Below, piece by piece: positions 14,340-21,129 of a stretch of 26,082 bases of DNA (its first letter is position 1; every line of letters begins with the position of its first letter). Position numbers and translations under genes: made by a program. Source of the stretch: a virus; the IMG/VR virus record IMGVR_UViG_3300028569_002822, positions 1-26,082 of that record; one strand, written 5' to 3'. The notes beneath the pieces are model-generated. The model was not told the origin of the DNA and did not search any database. It was given only the letters and a program-made list of their open reading frames with translations.

Positions 14340-15011
14340 GTGACAGTCCACTGCGCCCATAACCAGCTCGTTGATCCCCGGAAACTCAAACCGAACCCGG
14401 TCAACCCGAACCGGCACAGCGCCCACCAGATCCAACTCCTTGCCGCGATCATCCAAGAACAGGGGTGGCGGTCGCCGATCACGGTCAGCAAACGGAGCGG
14501 GCTGATCGTCCGCGGCCACGGCCGGCTTGAAGCAGCATTGCTCATCGGCTGCGACACCGTGCCGGTGGACATCCAGGATTATGAGTCGGATGCGGCGGAA
14601 CTGGCCGACCTGCTCGCCGACAACCGGCTCTCTGAACTCGCGGAACTCGACGAGGACGATCTCAAGCGGGTCGTAGATAAATTGCGGGAGAGCGATCCCA
14701 GTTTCGATATCGAACTCACCGGTTTCATGGAGGACGAAATTGCCAAGTTGTTTGCCGAGGCAGATCCCGCCGAAGACCTCGAAACGATTCCGCGCATGGA
14801 ATGCCAGGCATTCGAGCACCATGACTACCTCGTGTTCATGTTCCACGACTTGAGGGACTGGATGCTCGCGCTCCAGCTCATCGGCGTGAAGGAAGTGGAT
14901 TATTCAATCACCCGCAAAACCAAGAAAATCGGCATCGGCCGTGTCCTCCATGGAAAAAGACTCATCGAACTCGCGCAAAAAGCGGCAACCGGATCTCCAA
15001 CCGCAGGGTAG
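14340..15011 (+). CDS. ParB-like nuclease-domain protein
   Basis: 223 aa from GTG 14340. The ParB/sulfiredoxin-type domain occupies the first about 90 residues: LKPNPVNPNRHSAHQIQLLAAIIQEQGW, then ITVSKRSGLIVRGHGRLEAALLIGC with the GHGR motif, then TVPVDIQDYESDAAELADLLADNRL. Phage proteins of this type usually partner with DNA methylases or other base-modifying enzymes. An acidic middle region follows, and then a C-terminal domain (MECQAFEHHDYLVFMFHDLRDWMLALQLIGV). TTGACA is 14 bases before the GTG. The start inside the operator region is chosen because the ORF upstream overlaps the XRE gene. The stop overlaps the first bases of the tRNA. Confidence 0.8.
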   Translation: MTVHCAHNQLVDPRKLKPNPVNPNRHSAHQIQLLAAIIQEQGWRSPITVSKRSGLIVRGHGRLEAALLIGCDTVPVDIQDYESDAAELADLLADNRLSELAELDEDDLKRVVDKLRESDPSFDIELTGFMEDEIAKLFAEADPAEDLETIPRMECQAFEHHDYLVFMFHDLRDWMLALQLIGVKEVDYSITRKTKKIGIGRVLHGKRLIELAQKAATGSPTAG

Positions 15012-15076
15012 TGAAAGTGGTGTCACGGCGGATTCATACCCCGCAAATCCGGGTTCAACTCCCGGCCCTGCAACCA
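15002..15076 (+). tRNA. tRNA-Met (CAU) with initiator-like C1-A72 mismatch
   Basis: Complete cloverleaf. The acceptor stem is CGCAGGG (15002-15008) with CCCTGCA (15066-15072): six pairs and a C1-A72 mismatch. The D arm is GTGA / TCAC around AAGTGGTG (G18, G19 present). The anticodon arm is GCGGA / CCCGC around TTCATAC, anticodon CAT at 15035-15037, with a weak A31-C39 pair at the loop. The variable loop is AAAT. The T arm is CCGGG / CCCGG around TTCAACT. A73 and an encoded CCA end it at 15076. T8, A14, T33, A37, T54-T55-C56 and A58 are in place. C1-A72 is the hallmark of bacterial formyl-Met initiators. The usual three G-C pairs next to the loop are incomplete, so elongator Met or Ile2(CAU) is not excluded. 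Confidence 0.85.
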
Positions 15077-15123
15077 TTCCGGATTTCCCCGAACTTCGTC
15101 CGATTGCGATCCGGGTCGTTATC

Positions 15124-15831
15124 ATGAGCCGCAGCCGCCAGCGGTCGATCACAACGCACCGGCTCTTCCCGGCGGCCACTCTCGTTGTGCCGGAATCCGA
15201 AATCGCCAGCTACTCCCACATCCCGCTTGAGAAAGTCGGGATCCCCGACGCGATCAGCGGGGTGAGCGCCGTGCGGAATTGGATCGTCGCCCACTTCGCC
15301 GAGGAATGTCTGGTCATGATGGACGATGATATTTCGGCCGCCATGTGCATGGTGGCCCTGAAGGTCCGGAAGCTCTCGGTCGATGAAACCGCCGCCATGG
15401 TGGAAAACACGGCCCGTTGCGCGTTCGGGGCCGGGGCGCGGCTATTCGGCTGGCACCAGCGCAGCGATCCCCGTCTGCTCCAGCGCAATGATCCGTTCGG
15501 CGTTCATCACTGGATGGGCGGGGCAGTTGGAGTGATCGGGAAAGACGTGAAGTGGGACGAGCTCCTCAAGTGCAAGTGCGACATCGACGCCACACTGACC
15601 GAGTTGATGATCAACCGCCTTGTCTGGAACGAGGCCCGGTTCTGTTTCGCCCAGGAGCGCGACAAAAACCTCGGGGGCAATTCCCTGTTCCGGTCGGAGG
15701 AGCGAATCGCCGCCGAGAAGCGATACCTCAAATCAAAGTGGAAGGCCCACATGCGTTTCGAGAAATACAAAAGCCAGGACCGCGTGGTCGTGGACGTTCA
15801 CCGGCGGCAGTCGGTCCATCTGGACGCCTGA
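15124..15831 (+). CDS. GT-A glycosyltransferase-like protein (TET-associated glycosyltransferase-like)
   Basis: 235 aa from ATG 15124 (MSRSRQRSITTHRLFPAATL). Earlier in-frame starts would run through the tRNA. Landmarks in order are the LVVPESEIASYS strand, a GVSAVRNWIVAHFA helix, the acidic metal/sugar-nucleotide motif CLVMMDDDISAA (about residues 64-75), FGWHQRSDP, HHWMGGAVGVIG, and CDIDATLTELMINRLVWNEARFCF. The order VPxxE...GxxxxRxW...DDDI resembles the TAGT family described with TET/JBP and ParB-like genes in phages, predicted to add sugars to modified bases. No TET/JBP gene is in the window, so the substrate is unknown. Confidence 0.6.
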   Translation: MSRSRQRSITTHRLFPAATLVVPESEIASYSHIPLEKVGIPDAISGVSAVRNWIVAHFAEECLVMMDDDISAAMCMVALKVRKLSVDETAAMVENTARCAFGAGARLFGWHQRSDPRLLQRNDPFGVHHWMGGAVGVIGKDVKWDELLKCKCDIDATLTELMINRLVWNEARFCFAQERDKNLGGNSLFRSEERIAAEKRYLKSKWKAHMRFEKYKSQDRVVVDVHRRQSVHLDA

Positions 15832-15963
15832 AAATGCGGCACCTTCAAAGCACCCCCGGAACTGCTACGGCCCCGCGCCTGCCCCGCGTTATCCTTTCAG
15901 TGATGAAGGAAATGGTGACATTCAGCGTTTTACACAAAGTTTTCTCCGCGAGAGGAGGAAGGC
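15832..15963 (+). promoter_or_regulatory. intergenic region with early leader repeat, copy 1
   Basis: Contains AAATGGTGACATTCAGCG at 15910-15927, which differs by one base from copy 2 at 17584-17601. It is followed by TTTTCTCCGCGAGAGGAGGAAGGC before ATG 15964. The GAGGAGG here has normal spacing. The rest of the gap shows no gene. Confidence 0.6.
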
Positions 15964-16554
15964 ATGGAAAAGCCACTCTTCCGCCTTGGGCCACCTGATA
16001 TGGAACTTCGCACGATCAGGAATTACAAATTCAGCGAAGTTAGCAGCGCGATGCAGAAAGCGATCCGCCGCGCCGATACCCAACTCGCCGGATACTGGGC
16101 GTTGGAGCTCTGGGCCAGCGGTTTCGGAAACTACGTGTGGAAGCGTCTGCTCACCGTGAGCGCGGAAGATTGCTGGGGCCTGATCACAGCGGAGGTCAAG
16201 GCACTCCACGATTCCTACCTGATCGTGAACGACAACGTGCCGGCCCGGAAAGCCAAGGGCCGGATCTTCATTTCCAAAGCGGTGATCATCCTCTGTGCTG
16301 CCAAGAAAAGCCGCGACCCGGACCATTTGCAAAACCTAGTCTATGACCAGTTGAAGGGAGTGGATGCGGACGCGCTCGCCGACGATCTCCGCAAAGCGCC
16401 CGAATACATCCCCATCCCCGACTACGCGTTCGACTGCCACACCCGCAAAGGCAAGGCATCAGGGGCCACGAAAGCGCAGTTCTTCTCCGCCGAGCATGCC
16501 GCCCTCCAGCCGTTCCAGCCCGGGTTGTTCGATGATTTGGTGGATAATGGGTAG
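15964..16554 (+). CDS. RarA/MgsA C-terminal-domain-like protein
   Basis: 196 aa. It resembles the oligomerisation half of RarA/MgsA, the part after the AAA+ ATPase: AIRRADTQLAGYWALELWASGFGNYVWKRLLTVSAEDCW parallels the family's conserved LRGSD.dAALYW..rml..Ge.p.YiaRRLv..AsEDiG. ISKAVIILCAAKKSRDPDHLQNLVYDQL parallels the AvyLA.ApKSN segment. The ATPase half is absent, so it is either a free oligomerisation domain or a partner for a separate ATPase, such as the AAA+ protein at 23157. RarA acts at stalled replication forks. Start chosen for the GAGGAGG site. Confidence 0.6.
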   Translation: MEKPLFRLGPPDMELRTIRNYKFSEVSSAMQKAIRRADTQLAGYWALELWASGFGNYVWKRLLTVSAEDCWGLITAEVKALHDSYLIVNDNVPARKAKGRIFISKAVIILCAAKKSRDPDHLQNLVYDQLKGVDADALADDLRKAPEYIPIPDYAFDCHTRKGKASGATKAQFFSAEHAALQPFQPGLFDDLVDNG

Positions 16555-16604
16555 CCCGAAAACCTGATCGCATTCGAGCTGGGTGCTGTGGTAGTAATGC
16601 CGAC

Positions 16605-17078
16605 ATGCGGACACCCACACTGTATCTCGATACCTCAGTTTTGGGCGGCTACTTCGATGACGAGTGGAAGGAACCCACCCGCGAGCTTTGGCGGCAGATG
16701 GAGGCGGGGCAGTGGCGTTTTCAAAGTTCGACCATCGCCTTCGATGAACTCACAAATGCCCCCGGAAATGTTCGTGAGCTTTTCCGCGAAACATTTGATC
16801 CCGGCGCACTTGTGTCTGTCACGCCCGAGATGGAGCAACTCGCAGCTCAATACATCGAAAAAGCGGTCCTCACCCCCAAATACACCGATGATGCCCGACA
16901 TGTCGCCGCCTGCACGGTGGCGAAAATCGATTTTCTTGTTAGTTGGAACTTCCGGCACCTGGTCAACGTCCAGCGCGAGGCGGGCTTCAATGCCGTGAAC
17001 TTATTGCAGGGATACCAAACCGTGCGTATCATTAACCCACTGGAGTTAATTTATGGAAACCAAGACCAAAACCTTTGA
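16605..17078 (+). CDS. PIN-domain toxin-like protein (VapC-like)
   Basis: 157 aa. It begins MRTPTLYLDTSVLGGYFDD with the first catalytic Asp in LYLDTSVL. A conserved Glu lies in TIAFDELTNAP (about residue 48), and a second acidic cluster in KYTDDARHVAACTVAKIDFLVSWNFRHLVN (about residues 91-120). That DARHVA...D.lvSWNfrHl pattern is typical of PIN toxins. It is followed, with a 26-base overlap, by a small gene that is probably its antitoxin (toxin-first order). Confidence 0.8.
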   Translation: MRTPTLYLDTSVLGGYFDDEWKEPTRELWRQMEAGQWRFQSSTIAFDELTNAPGNVRELFRETFDPGALVSVTPEMEQLAAQYIEKAVLTPKYTDDARHVAACTVAKIDFLVSWNFRHLVNVQREAGFNAVNLLQGYQTVRIINPLELIYGNQDQNL

Positions 17079-17244
17079 TGCCGTCGACGAGTCCCGCAAA
17101 TGGCGGGAAGCGACCAGCCTCAAGCTTGATGCCATGACCGCCATCGAGCGCATCGCCTATCTGCGCGCCGTCGGGGAACGCTACGCGAGCGAATACGTGG
17201 CGCGGCCACCAAAGCCCGCTATCGAAACCGCCGCGGCAGCATAG
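17053..17244 (+). CDS. candidate antitoxin of the PIN toxin
   Basis: 63 aa, charged, helical (AVDESRKWREATSLKLDAMTAIERIAYLRAVGERYAS). It starts inside the end of the toxin gene, with GGAG eight bases before the ATG. Small, charged, overlapping partners of PIN genes are usually antitoxins that neutralise by wrapping the RNase. No DNA-binding motif is clear. Confidence 0.65.
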   Translation: METKTKTFDAVDESRKWREATSLKLDAMTAIERIAYLRAVGERYASEYVARPPKPAIETAAAA

Positions 17245-17266
17245 CCCGCCAGTTATCAGCGGATCA

Positions 17267-17485
17267 TCAGAGTTCTGCGATCCTAGTTCGCAAGCCTTGG
17301 ATGATGGCTTCGGGAATACTGTCACGCGGGATCGAATCGTATTTGCCCGGACTGGCTGCAATCAGGCGATCCGTATAAACATCCAGAATATGTTGCAGCT
17401 TCTCCTTCTCTGATCCTTCTTTCGGCTCAGGAATCGGCTGCTGCCCGAGCAAGACGAGCATGTCATTGAACGCCTCGTAATCCAT
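17267..17485 (-). CDS. small hypothetical protein
   Basis: 72 aa, acidic, starting MDYEAFNDMLVLLGQQPIPEP, with a helical middle (EKEKLQHILDVYTDRLIAASPG). It is transcribed against its neighbours, with a possible -10 (TGATAC) about ten bases before the ATG. No family recognised. It could be a small early regulator or host-takeover protein. Confidence 0.55.
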   Translation of the reverse strand: MDYEAFNDMLVLLGQQPIPEPKEGSEKEKLQHILDVYTDRLIAASPGKYDSIPRDSIPEAIIQGLRTRIAEL

Positions 17486-17639
17486 ACGGGCTGTGTATCA
17501 GAAAACAGCGGGCACGGAAGCCCTCAAAACGGCCTGTTCAACTTTCGCGCCAACTTCGGCCACACGCGAAAAATGGGCGATAAAAATGGTGATATTCAGC
17601 GATGGACTCCCGCGAAGGTTTTGCGAGAGGCCAAGGAGG
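17486..17639 (+). promoter_or_regulatory. intergenic region with early leader repeat, copy 2
   Basis: Carries TTCAACTTTC..GCCAAC and AAATGGGCGATAAA, both shared with copy 3. AAATGGTGATATTCAGCG at 17584-17601 is shared with copy 1. TGCGAGAGGCCAAGGAGG directly before ATG 17640 is shared with copy 4. The AAGGAGG touches the start codon, an unusual zero spacing. Confidence 0.65.
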
Positions 17640-17867
17640 ATGAAAGCAAACATCCACCAACGCACAGAATACGTCGGAACGTTCACCAAAGCCACGGGCG
17701 AAGCCCGCACGATGCGCTTTACCACTTCCGAGACCAACCTGCAGAAACGCGGTCTTATCACGGTATATGACGTAGAAAACCGGGGTCTGCGCAAATTCAA
17801 CCTCAGCACGCTTATTGGAAGGATCGCCGCTGTGGCACCCGCCACCGGCCTTTCTTTTTGCCACTGA
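17640..17867 (+). CDS. small WYL_2/DUF2693-like beta-barrel protein
   Basis: 75 aa: KANIHQRTEYVGTFTKATGEARTMRFTT, then LITVYDVENRGLRKFNLSTLIGRIAA. A basic beta hairpin followed by a YDVENRGLRKFNLSTL strand pair resembles the small SH3-like DUF2693 (WYL_2) phage proteins. Those have a related V(Y/F)D..n...R.F....I pattern. The assignment is tentative. Confidence 0.5.
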   Translation: MKANIHQRTEYVGTFTKATGEARTMRFTTSETNLQKRGLITVYDVENRGLRKFNLSTLIGRIAAVAPATGLSFCH

Positions 17868-17869
17868 AC

Positions 17870-17884
17870 TACGCGAGTCACGCA
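17870..17884. repeat. TACGC-type 15-base near-palindrome, copy 2
   Basis: TACGCGAGTCACGCA ends two bases before the DUF6011-like ATG. It shares 14 of 15 positions with copy 1 at 14289. Confidence 0.5.
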
Positions 17885-17886
17885 CC

Positions 17887-18294
17887 ATGAAAGACACGCT
17901 TCAATTCATACTGGCCGGGAACGCGCTCTTCACAGTGGAGAACGCGGAAACGGGAAACCGGTTCACGTTCAAGGTCCGCAAGCCCGACGACGACAAGCCG
18001 CACTTTGTCTCCGTTCTCACCGGAGCCGACAACGAACACGACTATTCGTTCCTCGGCACGGTGTTCGACGGGAGCCGGTTCCGGCATGGCAGGAAATCGA
18101 GAATCGCGCCCACGGCCCCGAGTGCCAGGGCATTCGAGTGGCTGCTGCGGAGATTGTCGTTACGCAACGACCTTCCCGACCAAGTGCGCGTGTGCCACTG
18201 CGGAAAGTGCGGGCGGTGCGGCAAGACGTTGACGGTGCCCGAGTCTGTGGATTCGGGCTTTGGACCTGAGTGCATCAAACACCTGAAAGGATAA
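17887..18294 (+). CDS. DUF6011-like zinc-binding phage protein
   Basis: 135 aa from ATG 17887. The N-terminal half is a beta domain (LQFILAGNALFTVENAETGNRFTFKVRKP.., HFVSVLTG). The C-terminus holds CHCGKCGRCGKTLTVPESVDSGFGPEC, the CGrCgR.LtdPeS...G.GPeC zinc motif of DUF6011. Family members are small phage and host proteins of unknown function. The middle carries a diverged palindrome copy D (L-S-L-R-N-D). Its stop is one base before the ligase ATG, so the two are coupled. Confidence 0.7.
   Translation: MKDTLQFILAGNALFTVENAETGNRFTFKVRKPDDDKPHFVSVLTGADNEHDYSFLGTVFDGSRFRHGRKSRIAPTAPSARAFEWLLRRLSLRNDLPDQVRVCHCGKCGRCGKTLTVPESVDSGFGPECIKHLKG
18156..18171 (+). repeat. dispersed 16-base palindrome, copy D (diverged)
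   Basis: GTCGTTACGCAACGAC, two bases different from copies A-C, read as S-L-R-N-D in the DUF6011-like gene. Confidence 0.65.
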
Positions 18295-18295
18295 T

Positions 18296-19177
18296 ATGTG
18301 CAAAATCACCAAGCCGATGCTCGCCGGCAAGTGCGAGCAACCCGAGGCCCTGCGGTTCCCCGTGCTGGCCACGCCCAAGTTGGACGGGATCCGCTGCCTG
18401 AAAATTGAAGGCCGGGCGCTCACCCGTTCGTATAAGCCGATCAGCAACCGGTTCGCCCGCGAGTGGATCGAGGCGAACCTTCCCGACGGCGTGGACGGTG
18501 AGTTGATGCTCCGGGGCGGCACGTTCAATGCCACCACGAGCGCGATCGGCCGGGAAAGCGGCGAGCCGGATTTCGTGTTCCACGTCTTTGATTATGTGAG
18601 CGACGGGATCGACGTTCCGTATGCCTGCCGGATGCAGGAACTCGCCCGCCTGCCCGAGTGGGACCATGTGGAGAAGGTGTTGCCGGTCGAGATCGCGAAT
18701 GCCGCCCAGCTTTCCGCCTACGAGGAAGAATGCCTCGCCGCCGGATACGAGGGAGTGATGGTGCGCGATCCGGCAGGGCCATATAAATGCGGTCGTTCAA
18801 CCGAGCGTGAGGGATGGCTTCTCAAGATAAAGCGGTTTGAGGATGCGGAGGCCGTTGTGCTGGAACCCTACGAAGGCATGACCAACCAGAACGAAGCCGA
18901 GCGCGATGCCTTCGGGCGGACGAAGCGGAGCATGGCGCAGGCGGGCATGGTGGGCCGGGGCGAACTCGGCGGGTTCATCGTGCGGACGCTCGATACGGGC
19001 GTGGAATTCCGGCTCGGTTACAACCATGTGCTCGGCGGCATCGACCGCGTGAGCCTGTGGCTGCGGAAGGAGACGCTCGTCGGCAAGCTCGTGAAGTTCA
19101 AGCACCAGCCGAGCGGTGCGAAAGATGCGCCCAGGTTTCCGAAGTTCGTCGGATTCCGCGAGGCTTGGGATATGTGA
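18296..19177 (+). CDS. ATP-dependent DNA ligase
   Basis: 293 aa. Nucleotidyltransferase motif I is ATPKLDGIRCLK (Lys about residue 29), motif Ia/III is DGELMLRGGTFN, motif IIIa FVFHVFDYVS, motif IV EGVMVRDP, and motif V EGWLLKIKRF. The C-terminal OB domain runs from EAVVLEPYEGMTNQNEAE onward. It is short and has no extra N-terminal domain, as in T7-type phage ligases. It seals nicks in phage replication and repair. AAAGGA lies five bases before the ATG. Confidence 0.9.
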   Translation: MCKITKPMLAGKCEQPEALRFPVLATPKLDGIRCLKIEGRALTRSYKPISNRFAREWIEANLPDGVDGELMLRGGTFNATTSAIGRESGEPDFVFHVFDYVSDGIDVPYACRMQELARLPEWDHVEKVLPVEIANAAQLSAYEEECLAAGYEGVMVRDPAGPYKCGRSTEREGWLLKIKRFEDAEAVVLEPYEGMTNQNEAERDAFGRTKRSMAQAGMVGRGELGGFIVRTLDTGVEFRLGYNHVLGGIDRVSLWLRKETLVGKLVKFKHQPSGAKDAPRFPKFVGFREAWDM

Positions 19178-19181
19178 ATGG

Positions 19182-19622
19182 CTATCGGAGCATGTCGCCG
19201 CAGGCGTCCACGAGCCACTTGCCTTCGACTTTGAGCATCCGGACTTTTACCTGTGCCGGGAAGTCCTTTGGCCCGATCAGCACCACGGCGGCAGCATCCC
19301 CGTCGGCTTTCGCGGATTTGACTGAGTAGCTGTCGGGGCAATCGTTGCCCCCGACAACGGGGTCGGAATCGAGCCCAACCTCGGGATCTCGCTTGAAGCC
19401 GTCGGAAATCATCTTTTTCAGCGTGCGCTTGAAATTGTTTGTGGCCAGAGGGCTTGCGGCCACCCACTTGACCGAATCCCAGTTCCGGGCACGGGACGCT
19501 TTGACGTAGCCGTTGATAAATGTCTCGGCGATGGATCCCGCCTTGTCCGCCTCGCTTCTCGTGTCGGCGGCGTTGCCCGCGAGTGCGGTGGCGAGCATGA
19601 GGATGGCGAAGAGAGTTCTCAT
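19182..19622 (-). CDS. secreted small protein of unknown function
   Basis: 146 aa with a clear signal peptide (MRTLFAILMLATALAGNAADT, cleavage likely after AGNA). The mature part has an N-terminal helix (AGSIAETFINGYVKASRARNWD) and strands near the C-terminus (VKVRMLKVEGKWLVDACGD). It resembles periplasmic DUF3828-like proteins, tentatively. It starts one base after the stop of the YecH-like gene, so the two are co-transcribed. Confidence 0.7.
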   Translation of the reverse strand: MRTLFAILMLATALAGNAADTRSEADKAGSIAETFINGYVKASRARNWDSVKWVAASPLATNNFKRTLKKMISDGFKRDPEVGLDSDPVVGGNDCPDSYSVKSAKADGDAAAVVLIGPKDFPAQVKVRMLKVEGKWLVDACGDMLR

Positions 19623-19623
19623 G

Positions 19624-19872
19624 TCAGTCGTGGCTGCAGGCTGGTGAGCCGCCGGGGAAGACCAGGTTGTCGCGGAGTTGAACTTTGTCCCGCTCGGTGA
19701 GGAATGTCAGGAGTTCGGGCAGACGCATGTTTTCCGCCGAACAGGTGAAGAATCGGGCGTCTGTTCCGAACTCGTGGGCCACGATGTCGGTGAGCGTGGC
19801 AACCGGAATGCCCTCCGGGTATTTGCCGACGAGTTCGATGATTTCGTGTCCGTGAATTTGAGCGGTAGTCAT
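19624..19872 (-). CDS. yecH: YecH-family putative metal-binding protein
   Basis: 82 aa from ATG 19872. The IHGHEIIELV motif at the N-terminus and GTDARFFTCSAENMRLPELLTFLTERDKV in the middle match the YecH family closely. That family is short with His and Cys residues that could bind metal, and its function is unknown. It is not a usual phage gene. The minus-strand TAGAAT lies seven bases before the ATG, hinting at a leaderless mRNA, with wording very like the XRE gene's promoter. It is divergent from the amidoligase operon. Confidence 0.85.
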   Translation of the reverse strand: MTTAQIHGHEIIELVGKYPEGIPVATLTDIVAHEFGTDARFFTCSAENMRLPELLTFLTERDKVQLRDNLVFPGGSPACSHD

Positions 19873-20153
19873 GGGCGGCATTCTACGGCTCCGCACGGAA
19901 CGCGTGACAGAACGAAAATGCGGGATTTCGGAATCCACCTATACCACCCGCGGTCTCCGACTCTTTTGTGAGGGTCGCAGCAAACGGCTTCTTACGCCTG
20001 ATAAACGCCATCTTGGCTGTCCGTGCGGACTATTCAACTTTCATGCCAACATGCTCATTATCAGATAAATGGGCGTTAAATATGGCGTTCATTTCCGATG
20101 GACACAACGAGGCCGTCTGCGCGAGGCAAGGGTCGCAATCAGCAACCACTACC
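19873..20153 (+). promoter_or_regulatory. divergent region with early leader repeat, copy 3
   Basis: TTCAACTTTCATGCCAAC (about 20034-20051) and AAATGGGCGTTAAATATGGCG (20067 on) align with copy 2. AACGCCAT at about 20005 is an inverted repeat of ATGGCGTT at about 20081. GATGGACAC...GCGAGGCAAGGG continues the leader, ending before ATG 20154. The leftward YecH promoter is at the other end. Confidence 0.55.
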
Positions 20154-21098
20154 ATGAGACCTCACGACAACAAAGCCACGCAGATCCGCTTCGGAATTGA
20201 ACTGGAAACCGCCATTCCCGCTGCGAGCGGGGTCACCGTTGGATCCTACCACGGTGGCCGCCCAGTGACCGGCGGGGTTCGCGCCGGCCAAACCACGATC
20301 CTCGCCGCCCCGAGCTTCAACAACGCCTACTGGAAAGCCGAGCGCGATGGGTCCATCCGCTATCAAACCGGGGAGCAGCCCTGCGAGTTTGTGTCGCCCA
20401 TCCTCCACGGGGAGGACGGGGTGGCGAAGCTCTGCGACTTCGTTGGATGGATGAACGGTATTGGGGCGCGGGTGAACGAATCCTGCGGATGCCATGTGAC
20501 CGTGAGCGTGGACAGCGTGATCGGATCCTCGGATGTCCAAGCCCGTGCGGACTTCGCCCGCAAACTCGCCCACATCGCCCAGTGGCATGCGCGTGCGATC
20601 TACGGCCAGACGGGGACCGGACGCCACTTGAACCACTACAGCCACACGTTCGCCGCCGACGTCGCCACGCTCGTCAAGCAGATGCAGGAAGCCACGGACG
20701 CCCGGCGCAAAGAACAAGCGGCGGTGGCGTGCGGGCGCGGAATGGTCAATTTCCGAAAGCTCATGTCGCACGGACTCGTTGAATTCCGCGCCTTCGCCGG
20801 CACGGTCAGTCTGGCCAAAGTCCAGCATCACGTGGGGACCGCGCTCGGGCTCTGCCGCCGCGCCCACGAGGTTCAATGCCTCGGGAGCTTCAACAAGAAC
20901 AAGCTCCAGCAGGCCCGCACCCGCAGCGCGGTCGAGTCGGTGAAGTTCCTCTGGGATTACCTCGGATGGACCGGGAGCAACCGCCCGGTTGCCCTCGGGC
21001 TCTTCGGCCGCCTGCACGGTGACTTTGCCAATCACAGCCGCGAGGCCCTGCGCCTCTGCCGCCAATTCGACGGACGATATGCCGACGCGAATCTCTAA
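20154..21098 (+). CDS. Amidoligase_2 family (GS-like fold) amide-bond ligase
   Basis: 314 aa from ATG 20154. The family's markers appear in order: IRFGIELETAIP (metal-binding Glu residues), WKAERDGSI, CEFVSPILHGEDG, NESCGCHVTVSV, and LVEFRAFAGTVS. These enzymes have a glutamine-synthetase-like COOH-NH2 ligase fold and join an amine to a carboxyl group using ATP. In phages and bacteria they pair with glutamine amidotransferases, as here with the next gene. The substrate is unknown. A longer start would run through the leader repeat and is not preferred. Confidence 0.85.
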   Translation: MRPHDNKATQIRFGIELETAIPAASGVTVGSYHGGRPVTGGVRAGQTTILAAPSFNNAYWKAERDGSIRYQTGEQPCEFVSPILHGEDGVAKLCDFVGWMNGIGARVNESCGCHVTVSVDSVIGSSDVQARADFARKLAHIAQWHARAIYGQTGTGRHLNHYSHTFAADVATLVKQMQEATDARRKEQAAVACGRGMVNFRKLMSHGLVEFRAFAGTVSLAKVQHHVGTALGLCRRAHEVQCLGSFNKNKLQQARTRSAVESVKFLWDYLGWTGSNRPVALGLFGRLHGDFANHSREALRLCRQFDGRYADANL

Positions 21099-21114
21099 TT
21101 TTTTGCTCAATCCA

Positions 21115-21129
21115 TACGCAAGTTGCGTA
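21115..21129. repeat. TACGC-type 15-base palindrome, copy 3
   Basis: TACGCAAGTTGCGTA, part of a perfect inverted repeat, CATACGCAA G TTGCGTATG (21113-21131). It lies between the amidoligase and amidotransferase genes, 46 bases before the next ATG. No T-run follows, so it is more likely an operator than a terminator. Confidence 0.6.

Noticed and set aside
14941-15123. N-terminal extension of the glycosyltransferase-like gene
   Set aside because: This extension would translate the tRNA gene (15002-15076), and its predicted sequence looks unlike a folded domain.
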